Source of the DNA: Protaetiibacter sp.
GTDB taxonomy: Bacteria > Actinomycetota > Actinomycetes > Actinomycetales > Microbacteriaceae
Direction of reading: 5' to 3'
DNA: 64,000 nucleotides
NCBI GenBank assembly: GCA_030150265.1
Contig: JASLGG010000030.1
Span: forward strand, 59,840-123,839
Part shown: positions 14,949-24,113 of the stretch, piece by piece
Numbering within the stretch: position 1 is the stretch's first letter
Layout of the letters: each line of letters begins with the position of its first letter
Program-made: the position numbers and the translations under genes
Notes under the pieces: generated by a model
The model's input: only the letters and a program-made list of their open reading frames with translations
What the model was told of the DNA's origin: nothing
Database searches by the model: none

Positions 14949-16829
14949 TCATTCGCCGCGCAGCTCCCGTCTCGCGCTCTCGAGCGCGACCGACTCGCGT
15001 CCGAGAGCCGCCTCCCGCTCGCGGTCGCCCTCCGCCCGTGCGCGCTGCATCGCGCCGAGCACCTCGCCCTTGCGGCGGAGCAGGTCGCGGTCGACGAGCG
15101 AGGTCACCACGCCCGTGCAGTACGCCGCGAGCTGGCTCTGCCGCTCCGGGATCGGCGCGACCCCGAGCTGCGTCACGAGCGACTCGAAGCCGCGCGGCAC
15201 CTCCTCCGCGACGCGCTGCAGCCACTCCGGGGAGTCGAGGTGGTCCAGGTTCGCCCCGATCGCGTCGCGGACGATCGCGAGCGTGGGGTTGGTGAAGCGG
15301 GCCTCGACGGCCTTCGCGACGAGCGCCGAGCCGACGGCCTGCGGATACTGCAGCACCGCCATGAGGGCGTCGCGCTCCATCCGGGTCACGGGATCGGTGG
15401 GGAGCTCCGTGAGGTTCGCCTGCCGCGGGGCGGCCTCCGCGGGCTCCTCCGCGCGCGCGGCGCCGTCGATCCGCGGCTCGGCCCGTCGCGAGGCGTTGGC
15501 CGCGCTCGTGACCGCGCGCCCCACCTCGACGGGGTCCATGCCGAGCCAGCCCGCGAGATTGCGCACGTAGCCACCCCGCAGGGCGGGGTCCCGGATGCCG
15601 GCGACGACGGGCGCGCCGGCACGGAGCGCCGCGACCCGGCCCTCCACGGTCTCCAGATCGTGCCCGGCCAGACGGCGCCGGATCATGAACTCGAACATCG
15701 GCTTGCGGTCGGCGACGAGCTTGCGGACCGCCTCGTCGCCGCGGTGGATGCGCAGATCGCAGGGGTCGAGGTTGTCGGGCGCGACCGCCACGAAGGTCTG
15801 CGCGGCGAAGCGCTGCTCCTCCGCGAAGGCGCGACTCGCGGCGCGCTGGCCCGCCTCATCCGGGTCGAAGGTGAAGACGACCTCGCCGGTCTGCGACACC
15901 GCCGCGTTGTCGACGTCGCCGAGCACCCGGCGCACCACCTTGATGTGGTCGACGCCGAAGGCCGTGCCGCAGGTCGCGACCGCGGTCGTGACGCCCGCGA
16001 GGTGGCAGGCCATGACATCCGTGTAGCCCTCGACGATCACGACCTGCTTGCCTTTCGCGATGTCGCGCCGCGCGAGGTCGAGGCCGTAGAGCACCTGCGA
16101 CTTGTGGAACACGAGGGTCTCGGGGGTGTTGAGGTACTTCGGCCCCTGGTCGTCGTCGAAGAGCTTGCGGGCGCCGAAGCCGACCGTCTGCCCCGTGACG
16201 TCGCGGATCGGCCAGATCACCCGCCCGCGGAAGCGGTCGTAGGAGTTGCCGCGCTCGCCGGTGGAGAGCAGGCCGGCCGCCGTGAGCTCGTCCTGCGAGA
16301 AGCCCTGCTTCATGAGCGCGTTCTTGAGCGCGTCGAAGGACTTCGGCGCGTACCCCACTCCGAAACGCTCGGCCGCCGCCTGATCGAAGCCGCGGCCTCC
16401 GAGGAAGTCGCGACCGGGCTGCGCGCCCGAGGTGGCGAGCTGCTCGCGGAAGAAGCGCTCGGCGGCGGCGTTCGCCGCCAGCAGCCGCGCACGGTTGCCG
16501 TGGTCGGATGCCGCCGCTCCCCCGTCCTCGTAGTGCAGCTCGATGCCGGCGCGGGCCGCCATCCGCTCCACGGCCTCCTGGAAGCTCACGTGATCCATGC
16601 GCTGCAGGAAGGTGAAGACGTCGCCGTCCTCGCCGCAGCCGAAGCAGTGGTAGCGGCCGACACCGGGGCGCACGTGGAAGCTCGGGCTGCGCTCCTCGTG
16701 GAACGGGCAGAGGCCCTTGAGCGAGCCGACGCCCGCCGACTTGAGCGTGACGTAGTCGCCCACGATGTCGGCGATGTTGATGCGGGACCGGACCTCGTCG
16801 ATGTCGCTTCGACGAATCAGCCCGGCCAT
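14949..16829 (-). CDS. dnaG: DNA primase
   Basis: 626-residue replicative primase that lays RNA primers for DNA polymerase III at the fork. Domain order is normal: an N-terminal CHC2 zinc finger (C41, H44, C62, C65 in CPFH and CFGC), the primase catalytic core with ARAGIELHYE and GFGARKLFDDDQGPKYLNTP, and a TOPRIM segment (VVIVEGYTDVMACHLAGV) with metal-binding Glu and later acidic residues (FTFDPDEAG). The C-terminal helicase-interaction region follows from about residue 470. It lies downstream of the dgt and dihydrouridine synthase genes on the same strand (20 bases from dgt), so nucleotide quality control and priming genes are linked here, a common arrangement in actinobacteria. Confidence 0.96.
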   Translation of the reverse strand: MAGLIRRSDIDEVRSRINIADIVGDYVTLKSAGVGSLKGLCPFHEERSPSFHVRPGVGRYHCFGCGEDGDVFTFLQRMDHVSFQEAVERMAARAGIELHYEDGGAAASDHGNRARLLAANAAAERFFREQLATSGAQPGRDFLGGRGFDQAAAERFGVGYAPKSFDALKNALMKQGFSQDELTAAGLLSTGERGNSYDRFRGRVIWPIRDVTGQTVGFGARKLFDDDQGPKYLNTPETLVFHKSQVLYGLDLARRDIAKGKQVVIVEGYTDVMACHLAGVTTAVATCGTAFGVDHIKVVRRVLGDVDNAAVSQTGEVVFTFDPDEAGQRAASRAFAEEQRFAAQTFVAVAPDNLDPCDLRIHRGDEAVRKLVADRKPMFEFMIRRRLAGHDLETVEGRVAALRAGAPVVAGIRDPALRGGYVRNLAGWLGMDPVEVGRAVTSAANASRRAEPRIDGAARAEEPAEAAPRQANLTELPTDPVTRMERDALMAVLQYPQAVGSALVAKAVEARFTNPTLAIVRDAIGANLDHLDSPEWLQRVAEEVPRGFESLVTQLGVAPIPERQSQLAAYCTGVVTSLVDRDLLRRKGEVLGAMQRARAEGDREREAALGRESVALESARRELRGE

Positions 16830-16849
16830 GCCCCGATTCTAGGGATCGC

Positions 16850-18112
16850 CTACGCTATCCGCTCATGCCAGGCGTTGGCCGACGGGTCCGTGAGCGAGGC
16901 GACCTGGTCGACGATCACGCGCCGGCGCGCTGCGTCGTCGGATGCCGCCGCGAAGTCGGCAGCGAAACCCGCGTCGAGGTGCGAGGGATCCGCCCACAGC
17001 GCGTCGGCGAGCTCCTTGAGGATGCCGCGCTGCCGTTCGTAGATCGGCTTGCGCGCGTTGGTCGACATGACGTTCGCCGCGACGATGCCCTTGAGCACCG
17101 CGATCTCGGCCTGCGTCTCGAGGGGCACCACGACATCCGCGCCGAAGCGGGCGAGGGCCGACTGCGGATGCGCCTCCCGGGTGGCGCGCACCGCGGTGCC
17201 GGCGAAGCGGCCGATGAGCTGGGAGGTGAGGTTCTTGAGGCGGGCCTGGTCACGGCGCGAGCCGTCCCAGGTGTCGATCCAGTCGGGCATGCTGTCGAGC
17301 CGGTCGAACGCGGCGACGAGGGTCGCGTGGTCGAACTCGCCGCCGATCCACTCGACCATGCTGTCGACGAGCTCGTCGTGGTCGACGCGCGCCGAGAGGG
17401 CCTGCACGTCGAGGTAGCCGGTGATGATGGCGTCCTCGAGGTCGTGCACCGAGTAGGCGATGTCGTCGGAGAGGTCCATGACCTGCGCCTCGATGCAGCG
17501 CACCCGCACCGGAGCGCCCGCGCGCAGCCACGCGAACGCGGGGGTGTCGTCGGCGTAGAAGCCGAACTTGCTGCGCCCCGAGGGGTCGGGCACGCCCTCC
17601 TGCTCGGGCCACGGGTACTTGCAGCTCGCGTCGAGGCTCGCGCGCGTCAGGTTGAGTCCGTAGGCACAGCCCTCGACGTCGAAGACCTTCGGCTCGAGGC
17701 GCGTGAGCAGGCGCAGGGTCTGCGCGTTGCCCTCGAATCCGCCGATGTCCTTCGCCCAGTCGTTGAGTGCGCGCTCGCCGTTGTGGCCATAGGGCGGATG
17801 CCCGAGGTCGTGGGCGAGGCACGCCGTGTCGACGACATCCGGATCGAGGCCGAGGTTCGAGGCGAGCTCTCGACCCACCTGGGCGACCTCGAGGGAGTGC
17901 GTGAGCCGGTTGCGGGCGAAGTCGAGACCCGCCGTCGGGCTGAGCACCTGCGTCTTGACGGCGAGGCGCCGCAGCGCGCTCGAGTGCAGGATGCGGGCGC
18001 GGTCGCGCGCGAAGTCGCTGCGGCGCGTGGAGTGCTCCTCCGGCAGCATCCGCTCCGCATCGGCCTCTCCGTAGCCGGAGACGAACGCAGCGCCGGCCCC
18101 CGGCTCAGCCAC
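16850..18112 (-). CDS. dgt: Deoxyguanosinetriphosphate triphosphohydrolase-like protein
   Basis: 420-residue HD-domain dNTP triphosphohydrolase that converts dGTP (or other dNTPs) to the nucleoside and tripolyphosphate. Metal-binding and catalytic motifs are visible: HS in RLTHSLEVAQVGRELA, the HD pair in CLAHDLGHPPYGHNGE, and the later Asp in MDLSDDIAYSVHDLEDA. The GTG start at 18112 lies inside the end of the dihydrouridine synthase gene (8-base overlap), and the conserved region starts soon after with RMLPEEHSTRRSDFARDRARI. The product length matches the bacterial type-2 family. Extension of the frame to 18742 is overlap with dus and is not real coding sequence. Confidence 0.93.
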   Translation of the reverse strand: MAEPGAGAAFVSGYGEADAERMLPEEHSTRRSDFARDRARILHSSALRRLAVKTQVLSPTAGLDFARNRLTHSLEVAQVGRELASNLGLDPDVVDTACLAHDLGHPPYGHNGERALNDWAKDIGGFEGNAQTLRLLTRLEPKVFDVEGCAYGLNLTRASLDASCKYPWPEQEGVPDPSGRSKFGFYADDTPAFAWLRAGAPVRVRCIEAQVMDLSDDIAYSVHDLEDAIITGYLDVQALSARVDHDELVDSMVEWIGGEFDHATLVAAFDRLDSMPDWIDTWDGSRRDQARLKNLTSQLIGRFAGTAVRATREAHPQSALARFGADVVVPLETQAEIAVLKGIVAANVMSTNARKPIYERQRGILKELADALWADPSHLDAGFAADFAAASDDAARRRVIVDQVASLTDPSANAWHERIA

Positions 18113-19265
18113 CGCTGGTGTCCAGTTCGGCCTCGGTGAGCTCGGCGCGGTGCGCCTCCTGCAGCTCGCGCGAGTCGAGCCAGCGCTCCGGCAGCGCGGG
18201 CTGCTTGGGCGTGCCCGCCCGGCCGCGCTGTCCCTCGGCCTCGGCGCCCGGGTAGGGCTCGGCGGGGTCGAGACGACCGAGCAGCTCGTCGATCTCGGCG
18301 AGGCTCGACGAGCGCGCGAGGGCGGCCCGCAGCTCGCCGCCGACCGGGTAGCCCTTGAAGTACCAGGCGACGTGCTTGCGGATGTCGCGGCAGGCCCGCC
18401 CCTCGTCGCCGTCGAAGAACTCGATGAGCAGCTCGGCGTGCCGACGGAACGCCACGGCCACCTCGCCGAGTGTCGGCTCGGCCTTCGCGGTGCCGCCGGT
18501 GAACGCCGAAGCGAGGTCGCCGAACAGCCACGGGCGCCCGAGGCAGCCGCGTCCGACGACGACGCCATCGCATCCGGTCTGTTCGACCATGCGCACCGCG
18601 TCCTCCGCTGCCCAGATGTCGCCGTTGCCGAGCACCGGCACGCTCGTGACGGTCTGCTTGAGAGTCGCGATGGCGTCCCAATCCGCATGTCCGGAGTAGA
18701 AGTCGGCGGCGGTGCGGGCGTGCAGGGCGACGGCTGCGGCACCAGCCCCCTCCGCGATCCGTCCCGCCTCGAGGTAGGTCAGGTGGTCCGCGTCGATGCC
18801 CTTGCGCATCTTGACCGTCAGCGGCAGGGGACCCGCCGCCTTCACGGCCGCCTCGACGATGCCGCGGAACAGGTCGAGCTTCCACGGCAGCGCCGCTCCC
18901 CCGCCCTTGCGGGTGACCTTGGGCACGGGACAACCGAAGTTGAGGTCGATGTGGTCCGCGCGATCCTCCGCGACGAGCATCGTGACGGCCTCGGCCATCG
19001 TCGTGGGGTCGACCCCGTAGAGCTGGATGGAGCGCGGCGTCTCCGACTCGTGGTGCTTGATGAGGCGCATCGACTCGGGCGTGCGCTCGACGAGCGCGCG
19101 GCTCGTGATCATCTCGGAGACGTAGAGCCCCGCGCCGTACTCGCGGCACAACCGGCGGAACGCGGTGTTGGTGATGCCCGCCATCGGCGCGAGCACGACA
19201 GGCACGTCGAGGCGCAGCGGGCCGATCTCGAGCGCGGGTGCTGGGGGCGCGATTAGGGTGGACAT
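18105..19265 (-). CDS. tRNA-dihydrouridine synthase (DusB-like)
   Basis: 386-residue flavoenzyme that reduces uridine to dihydrouridine in the tRNA D-loop using NADPH and FMN. The TIM-barrel start is APMAGITNTAFRRLCREYGAG, the active site contains DLNFGCPVPKVTRKGGGAAL with the catalytic Cys and Lys, and the FMN phosphate site is CDGVVVGRGCLGRPWLF. ATG 19265 directly precedes family sequence; a longer frame to 19547 lacks it and runs into the divergent gene. A C-terminal extension of about 30 polar residues is unremarkable. First gene of the dus-dgt-dnaG transcription unit, divergent from the YbaK-type gene with a 40-base spacer. Confidence 0.93.
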   Translation of the reverse strand: MSTLIAPPAPALEIGPLRLDVPVVLAPMAGITNTAFRRLCREYGAGLYVSEMITSRALVERTPESMRLIKHHESETPRSIQLYGVDPTTMAEAVTMLVAEDRADHIDLNFGCPVPKVTRKGGGAALPWKLDLFRGIVEAAVKAAGPLPLTVKMRKGIDADHLTYLEAGRIAEGAGAAAVALHARTAADFYSGHADWDAIATLKQTVTSVPVLGNGDIWAAEDAVRMVEQTGCDGVVVGRGCLGRPWLFGDLASAFTGGTAKAEPTLGEVAVAFRRHAELLIEFFDGDEGRACRDIRKHVAWYFKGYPVGGELRAALARSSSLAEIDELLGRLDPAEPYPGAEAEGQRGRAGTPKQPALPERWLDSRELQEAHRAELTEAELDTSGG

Positions 19266-19305
19266 CCCCTCGATTCTTCCAGATGACGCCGTGAGGAGAC
19301 CGGAC

Positions 19306-19785
19306 ATGGGTGCAGGACGCGATCGCGTGGCCGCGGATGCGGCGGCGCGGGGCATCGAGCTCGAGTTCGTCGAGCGGCAGGCCGCGAGCTCGCTCGAGGA
19401 GGCGGCCGCGATCCTCGGCATCACGCCCGCCGACATCGTGAAGTCGCTCGTGGTGAAGCGCAGCGACGGCAGCTTCCTGTTCGCCGAGATCCCCGGAGAC
19501 CGGGTGATCTCCTGGCCGAAGCTCCGTGCGCTCGTGGGCGTCAACAAGCTGCAGCTGCCGGATGCCGCGGTCGCGCTCGCCGCGACGGGCTACGAGCGCG
19601 GCACGATCACGCCCCTCGGCTCGACGACGCCGTGGCCGGTCTACGTCGACGAGCGGATCGTCGGGCGCCGCGTCTCGATGGGAGCGGGCGAGCACGGCGT
19701 GAGCCTCTTCGTCGACGCCGATGCGCTCATCGCCGGTCTCGGCGCGACGGTGGCCGACATCAGCGAGGCAGCTCCGGAGCGCTGA
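19306..19785 (+). CDS. YbaK/EbsC-type aminoacyl-tRNA deacylase
   Basis: 159-residue single-domain protein of the YbaK/ProX family, which hydrolyses mischarged tRNA such as Cys-tRNA(Pro). Family segments are IVKSLVVKRSDGSFLFAEIPGD with the invariant Lys, the LRALVGVNKLQLPD segment and GTITPLGSTTPWPVYVDERI plus GRRVSMGAGEHGVSL at the substrate pocket. ATG 19306 has GAGGAGA six bases upstream; the in-frame extension to 19165 overlaps the divergent dus gene and is rejected. It is a single gene, divergent from dus and convergent with the FrnE-type gene. Confidence 0.9.
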   Translation: MGAGRDRVAADAAARGIELEFVERQAASSLEEAAAILGITPADIVKSLVVKRSDGSFLFAEIPGDRVISWPKLRALVGVNKLQLPDAAVALAATGYERGTITPLGSTTPWPVYVDERIVGRRVSMGAGEHGVSLFVDADALIAGLGATVADISEAAPER

Positions 19786-19858
19786 GGCCCGGGATCTCGC
19801 AGACGTCGCCCTCGCAGGCGACCGCGTCCGGATCGCCGAGCGGGATGAGGCCGCTCAC
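19760..19858 (-). CDS. 32-residue C-x4-C tail reading frame coupled to the FrnE-type gene
   Basis: A short frame starts with a GTG that overlaps the stop of the FrnE-type gene (GTGA) and runs 32 codons, with near-uniform G or C at third positions, typical of real coding sequence here. It encodes GLIPLGDPDAVACEGDVCEI, a C-x4-C motif that resembles the cysteine-bearing tail of longer actinobacterial FrnE-type proteins (recalled, not searched). Either it is a translationally coupled micro-protein or, more simply, the true C-terminus displaced by one frame. It overlaps the end of the convergent YbaK-type gene by 26 bases. Confidence 0.4.
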   Translation of the reverse strand: MSGLIPLGDPDAVACEGDVCEIPGLSAPELPR

Positions 19859-20529
19859 GAGGCGAGCTCCGCATCCGCCTTCTCGGCCGCGACCTGGCGC
19901 AGCACCTCGGCGAAGGTCGCCGACTCCTGCGCACCCGAGACGCCGTACTTGCGGTCGATCACGAAGAACGGCACGCCCTGGATGCCGAAGTCGCGGGCGA
20001 CCGCCTGGTCCTCGCGCACGTCGGCGAGGTGCTCGTCGGACTCGAGCGAGCGGATGACGTCGTCGCGGTCGAAGCCGAGCTCGGCCGCGAGATCGGCGAG
20101 ATCCTCGATCCGGCCCACGTGACGCCCCTGCTCGAAGTAGGCGGAGAGCAGGCGCTCCTTCATCTCGAGCTGGCGACCGCGGAGCTTCGCGTAGTGCAGC
20201 AGCTGATGCGCCTTGACCGTGTTGGTGTGCTGGAGGGCGTCGTAGTCGTAGTGCAGTCCCACCGAGTCGGCGATGCCGGTGACGCGCGAGATCATCTGCT
20301 TCGCGGTGTCGACAGGGATCCCCTTGTGCTGGGCGAGGAACTCGAACTCGCTGCCCTCGAAGTCGACAGGGGTGTCGGGCGACAGCTCGAAGGAGTGGTA
20401 CTCGATCTCGACCGGCACCCCCGCTTCCTCGGCTCCCGCCTCGAAGCGGCGCTTGCCGATGAAGCACCAGGGGCAGGCGATGTCGGACCAGATGTCGATC
20501 TTGATCGGTTCGGGCATGTGATCTGTCAA
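19855..20529 (-). CDS. DsbA-family oxidoreductase (FrnE type)
   Basis: 224-residue cytoplasmic thioredoxin-fold protein of the FrnE/2-hydroxychromene isomerase-like DsbA group, acting in disulfide exchange or oxidative-stress protection. The redox motif CPWC lies in DIWSDIACPWCFIGKRRFEAG near residue 19, the alpha insertion follows, and the cis-Pro loop is GIQGVPFFVIDRKYGVSGAQ. There is no signal peptide. Two start codons four residues apart are possible (ATG 20529 or 20517). The stop at 19855 seems premature: good coding sequence with two cysteines continues one frame over (see separate entry). Only 31 bases separate it from the upstream CPBP gene. Confidence 0.88.
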   Translation of the reverse strand: MTDHMPEPIKIDIWSDIACPWCFIGKRRFEAGAEEAGVPVEIEYHSFELSPDTPVDFEGSEFEFLAQHKGIPVDTAKQMISRVTGIADSVGLHYDYDALQHTNTVKAHQLLHYAKLRGRQLEMKERLLSAYFEQGRHVGRIEDLADLAAELGFDRDDVIRSLESDEHLADVREDQAVARDFGIQGVPFFVIDRKYGVSGAQESATFAEVLRQVAAEKADAELAS

Positions 20530-20560
20530 CGACCTGGGTGTCGCGCGTATTCCCGCGCGG

Positions 20561-21568
20561 TCATCCGAGAGCGGCGGGGAGCTCGCGGACGCGGGAGATG
20601 CCCATCCGGCGGGCGGCGAACTCGATCCACAGCACGTACGCGGCGGTGAACACCGCCTGCACGAGCGGGGCGAGGGGACCGCTGCCCTCCGAGCTCATCG
20701 TGGTCGTGCCGAGCACGCCGCTCGAGAGCAGCAGCAGGGCGACCACGTTGTTGACGACGTGGAAGGCGATGCCCGCCTCGAGCCCCCCCGTGCGCCACAC
20801 GACGATCGCGAAGCCGAGGCCCATCACGCCGACGCTCAGCATGCCCCAGATCTCGTACTGGGTGTGGCCCGCCGTGAAGATCACGGTGGAGATGAGGATG
20901 CCGGGCCACGGGCTGCGCACCCACGAGCCGATCGTCTGCATGATGAAGCCGCGGAACACGTACTCCTCGGCGGCCGATTGCAGAGGCGCGAGCACGATGA
21001 TGAGCACCGCGGACACGGCGAAGGCGCCCGCGTCCACCGGGACGGGCGGGAGCGGCTCGGAGAGGCCGGGGATGAAGGAGAGCCCGTTGGTCACCGCGGT
21101 GATGACGAGCGCCGGGATCGCGCACCACAGCATCCAGCGCCAGCGGATGCGGAACGCGACCGAATGCCGGAGCCCGACCGGACGCAGCCCCGCGCACAGC
21201 ATCGCGAGCGGCACGAGCGGCAGCATGATCGCGATGCCGCCGAGCAGCAGCACGAGGTTGAGCGGATCGGACACGTCCGTGACGCGGTCCATGAGCGAGC
21301 CGACCGAGGACAGCGACGAGAATCCCCCGGTGAGGATCGCGCCGATCACCCAGACGAGCCCGATGACCACCTGCGACACCAGGTAGAACGCCACGAACAC
21401 CGCCAACGCGACGAGCGGACGCCACCACGCGTAGACGCGCGCGGTGCGGAACAGGCGGTGGTAGGGCGCGGGGTTCTCGACCGCGGGCGGCGGCACCGGA
21501 ATCGGGTACGCGGGCGGCGGTGCCGGATGGCCGTACGGCGAGGGAACCGCCTGCTCGTCCCCGCTCAC
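20561..21568 (-). CDS. CPBP-family intramembrane protein
   Basis: 335-residue polytopic membrane protein with a proline-rich cytoplasmic N-terminus (about 35 residues) and seven or eight helices. It carries the CPBP (CAAX-like/Abi) motifs: EEYVFRG on one helix, F-x2-GH within IFTAGHTQYEIW, and H-x3-N in IAFHVVNNVVAL, the presumed glutamate and histidine metal ligands of this protease-like family. Substrates of bacterial CPBP proteins are mostly unknown; some process or export peptides or protect from bacteriocins. The GTG start at 21568 is two bases downstream of the glyS stop, so it is co-transcribed with glycyl-tRNA synthetase. Confidence 0.85.
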   Translation of the reverse strand: MSGDEQAVPSPYGHPAPPPAYPIPVPPPAVENPAPYHRLFRTARVYAWWRPLVALAVFVAFYLVSQVVIGLVWVIGAILTGGFSSLSSVGSLMDRVTDVSDPLNLVLLLGGIAIMLPLVPLAMLCAGLRPVGLRHSVAFRIRWRWMLWCAIPALVITAVTNGLSFIPGLSEPLPPVPVDAGAFAVSAVLIIVLAPLQSAAEEYVFRGFIMQTIGSWVRSPWPGILISTVIFTAGHTQYEIWGMLSVGVMGLGFAIVVWRTGGLEAGIAFHVVNNVVALLLLSSGVLGTTTMSSEGSGPLAPLVQAVFTAAYVLWIEFAARRMGISRVRELPAALG

Positions 21569-21570
21569 CG

Positions 21571-22956
21571 TCAGGCCCCGCGAAGGCGCTCGGCGAGGTA
21601 GCCGTGCAGGCGGTCGAGCGAGACGCGCTCCTGCGCCATCGTGTCGCGCTCGCGCACCGTCACCGACTTGTCGTCGAGGGTGTCGAAGTCGACGGTCACC
21701 GCGAACGGGGTGCCGATCTCGTCCTGGCGGCGGTAGCGGCGCCCGATGGCGCCCGCGTCGTCGAACTCGATCATCCAGTCCTCGCGGAGGTCGGCCGCGA
21801 GCTCGCGCGCGACGGGCGAGAGCTGCTCGTTGCGCGAGAGCGGCAGCACCGCCACCTTGACGGGGGCGAGCCGGCGGTCGAGGCGCAGCACCGTGCGGGT
21901 GTCGACACCGCCCTTCGCGTTGGGGGCCTCGTCCTCGTGGTACGCGTCGATGAGGAACGCCATGAGCGCACGGGTGAGGCCGAACGCGGGCTCGATCACG
22001 TACGGCACCCAGCGCTCGTTGGTGGTCTGGTCGAAGTACGACAGGTCCTTGCCGGAGTGCTCCGAGTGGGTCTTGAGGTCGAAGTCGGTGCGGTTCGCGA
22101 TGCCCATGAGCTCGCCCCACTCGCCCGAGGCGAAGTTGAAGCGGTACTCGACGTCGACGGTGCGCTTCGAGTAGTGGCTGAGCTTCTCCTTCGGGTGCTC
22201 GTAGAAGCGCAGGTTGTCGTCCCGGATGCCGAGGTCGCGGTACCAGCCGTACGACGCGTCGATCCAGTACTGGTGCCACTCCTCGTCCGTGCCGGGCTGC
22301 ACGAAGAACTCCATCTCCATCTGCTCGAACTCGCGGGTGCGGAAGATGAAGTTGCCGGGCGTGATCTCGTTGCGGAAGCTCTTGCCGATCTGGGCGATGC
22401 CGAACGGCGGCTTCATGCGCGCGCTCGAGAGCACGTTGGCGAAGTTCACGAAGATGCCCTGGGCGGTCTCGGGGCGCAGGTAGTGCATCCCCTCCTCGTC
22501 GTCGACCGGGCCGAGGAAGGTCTTGAGCAGGCCGGAGAAGGCGCGGGGCTCGGTCCACTGGCCGCGGGTGCCGCAGTTCTCGCAGACGATGTCGGCGAGG
22601 CCGTTCTCGGGCGCGCGTCCCTTCTTCTCCTCGTAGGCCTCGAGGAGGTGGTCCTCGCGGTAGCGCTTGTGGCACTGCAGGCACTCGATGAGCGGGTCGG
22701 AGAACACCTCGACGTGCCCGGATGCCTCCCACACCTGGCGGGGCAGGATCACCGAGGAGTCGATGCCGACGATGTCGTCACGGCGCTGCACCATGAACTT
22801 CCACCACTCGCGCTTGATGTTCTCCTTGAGCGCGGTGCCGAGCGGGCCGTAGTCCCACGCGGAACGGGATCCGCCGTAGATCTCACCCGCCTGGTACACG
22901 AAGCCGCGACGCTTCGCGAGGGAGATGACCTGGTCGAGGGGGGTGGGGGTCGCCAC
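21571..22956 (-). CDS. glyS: Glycyl-tRNA synthetase (alpha-2 type)
   Basis: 461-residue class II synthetase of the single-chain, eukaryote-like type that charges tRNA-Gly. The N-terminus LDQVISLAKRRGFVYQAGEIYGG is diagnostic. Class II motif 1 and the zinc-binding insertion (CLQCHKR and CENCGTRG) are visible, motif 2 is FRNEITPGNFIFRTREFEQMEMEFF, and motif 3 includes GLTRALMAFLIDAY. The C-terminal anticodon-binding domain (PVKVAVLPLSRNEQLSPVARELA) completes the protein. Length is normal for the family. The ATG at 22956 follows a GAGGAGCTC stretch of the upstream strand. It heads a unit with the CPBP gene. Confidence 0.96.
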   Translation of the reverse strand: MATPTPLDQVISLAKRRGFVYQAGEIYGGSRSAWDYGPLGTALKENIKREWWKFMVQRRDDIVGIDSSVILPRQVWEASGHVEVFSDPLIECLQCHKRYREDHLLEAYEEKKGRAPENGLADIVCENCGTRGQWTEPRAFSGLLKTFLGPVDDEEGMHYLRPETAQGIFVNFANVLSSARMKPPFGIAQIGKSFRNEITPGNFIFRTREFEQMEMEFFVQPGTDEEWHQYWIDASYGWYRDLGIRDDNLRFYEHPKEKLSHYSKRTVDVEYRFNFASGEWGELMGIANRTDFDLKTHSEHSGKDLSYFDQTTNERWVPYVIEPAFGLTRALMAFLIDAYHEDEAPNAKGGVDTRTVLRLDRRLAPVKVAVLPLSRNEQLSPVARELAADLREDWMIEFDDAGAIGRRYRRQDEIGTPFAVTVDFDTLDDKSVTVRERDTMAQERVSLDRLHGYLAERLRGA

Positions 22957-23054
22957 GGAGGAGCTCCTGAGGGTCGGGCCGCGCCGGCTTGCGCGGTGCG
23001 AGAGATGCAGACCTCCAGCCTATCGGGGCGGATGCGCCCTGCCGCCGCGCGGGC

Positions 23055-24113
23055 TCAGCGCACGGCGCGCACGATGGCCGCGACGTCGTCCTCGGTGTTC
23101 CAGAGATGGAACGAGGCGCGGGCGCGCCCGGCACGTCCGGAGATGCGGATGCCGGCATCGGTCATGCGCGCGAGCTGCGAGCCGTCGGGGTCGGGCCAGG
23201 CCACGATCGCCTGACGCTGCACGGGGAGGCCGAGCTCGCGGCACAGCAGCTCGCCGAGGCCCGAGGCGCGCTCCCAGACCTCGGCGATATCGAGCTCCGC
23301 GAACATGCCGATCGACTGCTCGGCGCCGACCCACGCCTGCCAGGCGGGCGAGACGTCGAAGCGCCGTGCGTCGGCGGCGAGGGTGAGGTCGTGGCCGTAG
23401 CAGCTCTGCCACACGTCCGCGCCCGCGTACCAGCCGCCCTGCACGGTGCGGAGCACGGCATCCGCCTTCTCCCCCACCGTGAGGAAGCTGACGCCTCGCG
23501 GCGAGCAGAGCCACTTGTACGCGTGGCACACCGTGATGTCGAAGTCGCCACCCGCGACGGGCAGCACGCCGGCCGCCTGGGTCAGGTCGCAGAAGGTGAG
23601 TGCGCCGTGACGCGCGGCGGCCTCGCGGATCGCCGCGGCGTCCGCCACGACCCCCGTCGCCGACTGCACGAGCGAGAACACCACGAGGAAGGTGCGCTCG
23701 GTGACGGCGTCGGCGAGGGCCTCGAGCGGCACCGCGCGCAGCTCGATGTCGGGTCGCTCCGCGAAGGGCGCGAGGAGCGAGGAGAAGTCGCGGTCGGCGA
23801 CGAGCACCTCGGCGCCGGAGGGCACGGATGCCGCCACCACCGAGGCCTGCACGGAGGTCTGCGATCCGATCGCGACGCGGGCCACGTCGATGCTGAGGAG
23901 ACGCGCGTAGGAGGCGCGGGTGCGCTCAACGATGGGGTCGTAACCCTGCGGGTCGCGGTCGGCGCGCGCCCAGGCGTCGAGGTCGGCGCGCAGCGCCTCG
24001 ACGGAGCGGCGGGGCGGCAGGCCGATCGATGCGACGGCGACGTACCCGCGGGGCTCGCCGAACTCCGCGATCGCCGCGGCGAGGGGGCGGGAGGCGGCGG
24101 TCAGGGTGCTCAT
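23055..24113 (-). CDS. Class V aminotransferase-fold PLP enzyme
   Basis: 352-residue PLP-dependent enzyme of the aminotransferase class V / cysteine desulfurase fold. PLP Schiff-base Lys is predicted in CHAYKWLCSPRG; the preceding Asp that contacts the pyridine nitrogen is in LTFCDLTQAAG. The N-terminal helix and cofactor phosphate loop GSQTSVQASVVAASV fit the fold. It lacks the catalytic cysteine loop of true desulfurases. The gene is divergent from a LysR regulator 75 bases away, which probably controls it. Reaction and substrate are not evident; kynureninase- or isopenicillin-epimerase-like members are the nearest general type. Confidence 0.82.
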   Translation of the reverse strand: MSTLTAASRPLAAAIAEFGEPRGYVAVASIGLPPRRSVEALRADLDAWARADRDPQGYDPIVERTRASYARLLSIDVARVAIGSQTSVQASVVAASVPSGAEVLVADRDFSSLLAPFAERPDIELRAVPLEALADAVTERTFLVVFSLVQSATGVVADAAAIREAAARHGALTFCDLTQAAGVLPVAGGDFDITVCHAYKWLCSPRGVSFLTVGEKADAVLRTVQGGWYAGADVWQSCYGHDLTLAADARRFDVSPAWQAWVGAEQSIGMFAELDIAEVWERASGLGELLCRELGLPVQRQAIVAWPDPDGSQLARMTDAGIRISGRAGRARASFHLWNTEDDVAAIVRAVR

